Source: Corallococcus soli
GTDB taxonomy: Bacteria; Myxococcota; Myxococcia; Myxococcales; Myxococcaceae
Assembly (NCBI RefSeq): GCF_014930455.1
Contig: NZ_JAAIYO010000007.1
Span: 186,001 to 250,000, forward strand
Direction of reading: 5' to 3'
DNA length: 64,000 bases
Both the position numbers and the translations under genes were made by a program. This document shows, piece after piece, positions 63,903-64,000 of this stretch. A model generated the notes under the pieces. That model ran no database searches, had not been told where the DNA came from, and was given only the letters and a program-made list of their open reading frames with translations. The first letter of the stretch is position 1. The number at the start of each line of letters is the position of its first letter.

Positions 63903-64000
63903 TCAGCTCTCGTCCACGTTCACGAAGGATTGCACCGGAATCACGTAGGGCAAGGAGCGCGACACGTAGCGAACCGTGGCCGTGTCCGCCGGAATTATGC
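63903..64000 (-). CDS. 3' end of a further gene (truncated by window)
   Basis: The last 31 codons of an open frame running off the right edge, ending TVRYVSRSLPYVIPVQSFVN then VDES. Codon choice looks coding. No family can be named from so little. Confidence 0.4.
   Translation of the reverse strand, partial: IIPADTATVRYVSRSLPYVIPVQSFVNVDES

Overview
The window is high-GC DNA in which coding sequence is packed on both strands and long antisense reading frames are common. Its gene content points to a myxobacterium of the Myxococcus/Corallococcus type. The main reasons are a DUF2381-family protein (a Myxococcus paralogous family), a lipoprotein toxin with an adjacent DUF3396 immunity gene in the style of myxobacterial Sit systems, many outer-membrane lipoproteins, and a type III secretion (T3SS) locus of the unusual, secretin-less kind known from Myxococcales. 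No rRNA, tRNA, CRISPR array or insertion sequence was seen.

Region 1 (about 1-3.7 kb) holds an RDD membrane protein, a small outer-membrane barrel, a TPR lipoprotein and a double-FHA, tail-anchored protein. Region 2 (3.75-25.2 kb) is one minus-strand T3SS locus. In transcription order it runs: small helical protein; Gly-rich exported candidate; TPR protein; FlgM-like candidate; FliA-type sigma factor; sctI; sctJ; a large protein in the FliG/SctK slot; sctL-sctN-sctO-sctP-sctQ; fliO; sctR-sctS-sctT-sctU; a free SctU C-terminal domain; an unknown protein; a SycD-like chaperone; another unknown; two identical needle genes (sctF); another exported candidate; a TPR chaperone; and sctV. No secretin and no classical SctD were found. 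The export-gate order fliO-P-Q-R-flhB is that of a flagellar operon, but no flagellar filament, hook or rod genes are present.

The most notable signal is regulatory. Four genes that look like exported or structural subunits (both sctF copies, 6534-6998 and 24224-24790) each have an upstream element close to GGAAAC-N17-GATAAT. Its GAAA-N18-GATAA core has the spacing of a sigma-28 (FliA) promoter, and a FliA-type sigma gene lies inside the same locus. The same genes and sctI are also followed by GC-rich hairpins. Together this suggests a flagellum-like late-gene checkpoint driving needle expression in a non-flagellar T3SS.

Region 3 (25.4-45.97 kb) is mostly cell-envelope functions: secreted and repetitive proteins, a c-di-GMP phosphodiesterase, an LVIVD-repeat lipoprotein, a very large protease/propeller/barrel protein, a CotH-like lipoprotein, a renalase-like oxidoreductase, and a penicillin-binding protein 1C / alpha-2-macroglobulin pair. 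Region 4 (46-61 kb) is mainly housekeeping: RNA methyltransferase, pseudouridine synthase, SthA transhydrogenase, a mitochondrial-type EF-G, a Uup-like ABC-F protein, an OPT transporter, SlyD, a dicarboxylate symporter, a 2OG-Fe(II) oxygenase and a solitary DNA methyltransferase. Region 5 (61.1-64 kb) carries the lipoprotein nuclease toxin/immunity pair, a DUF2381 protein and the end of a further gene.
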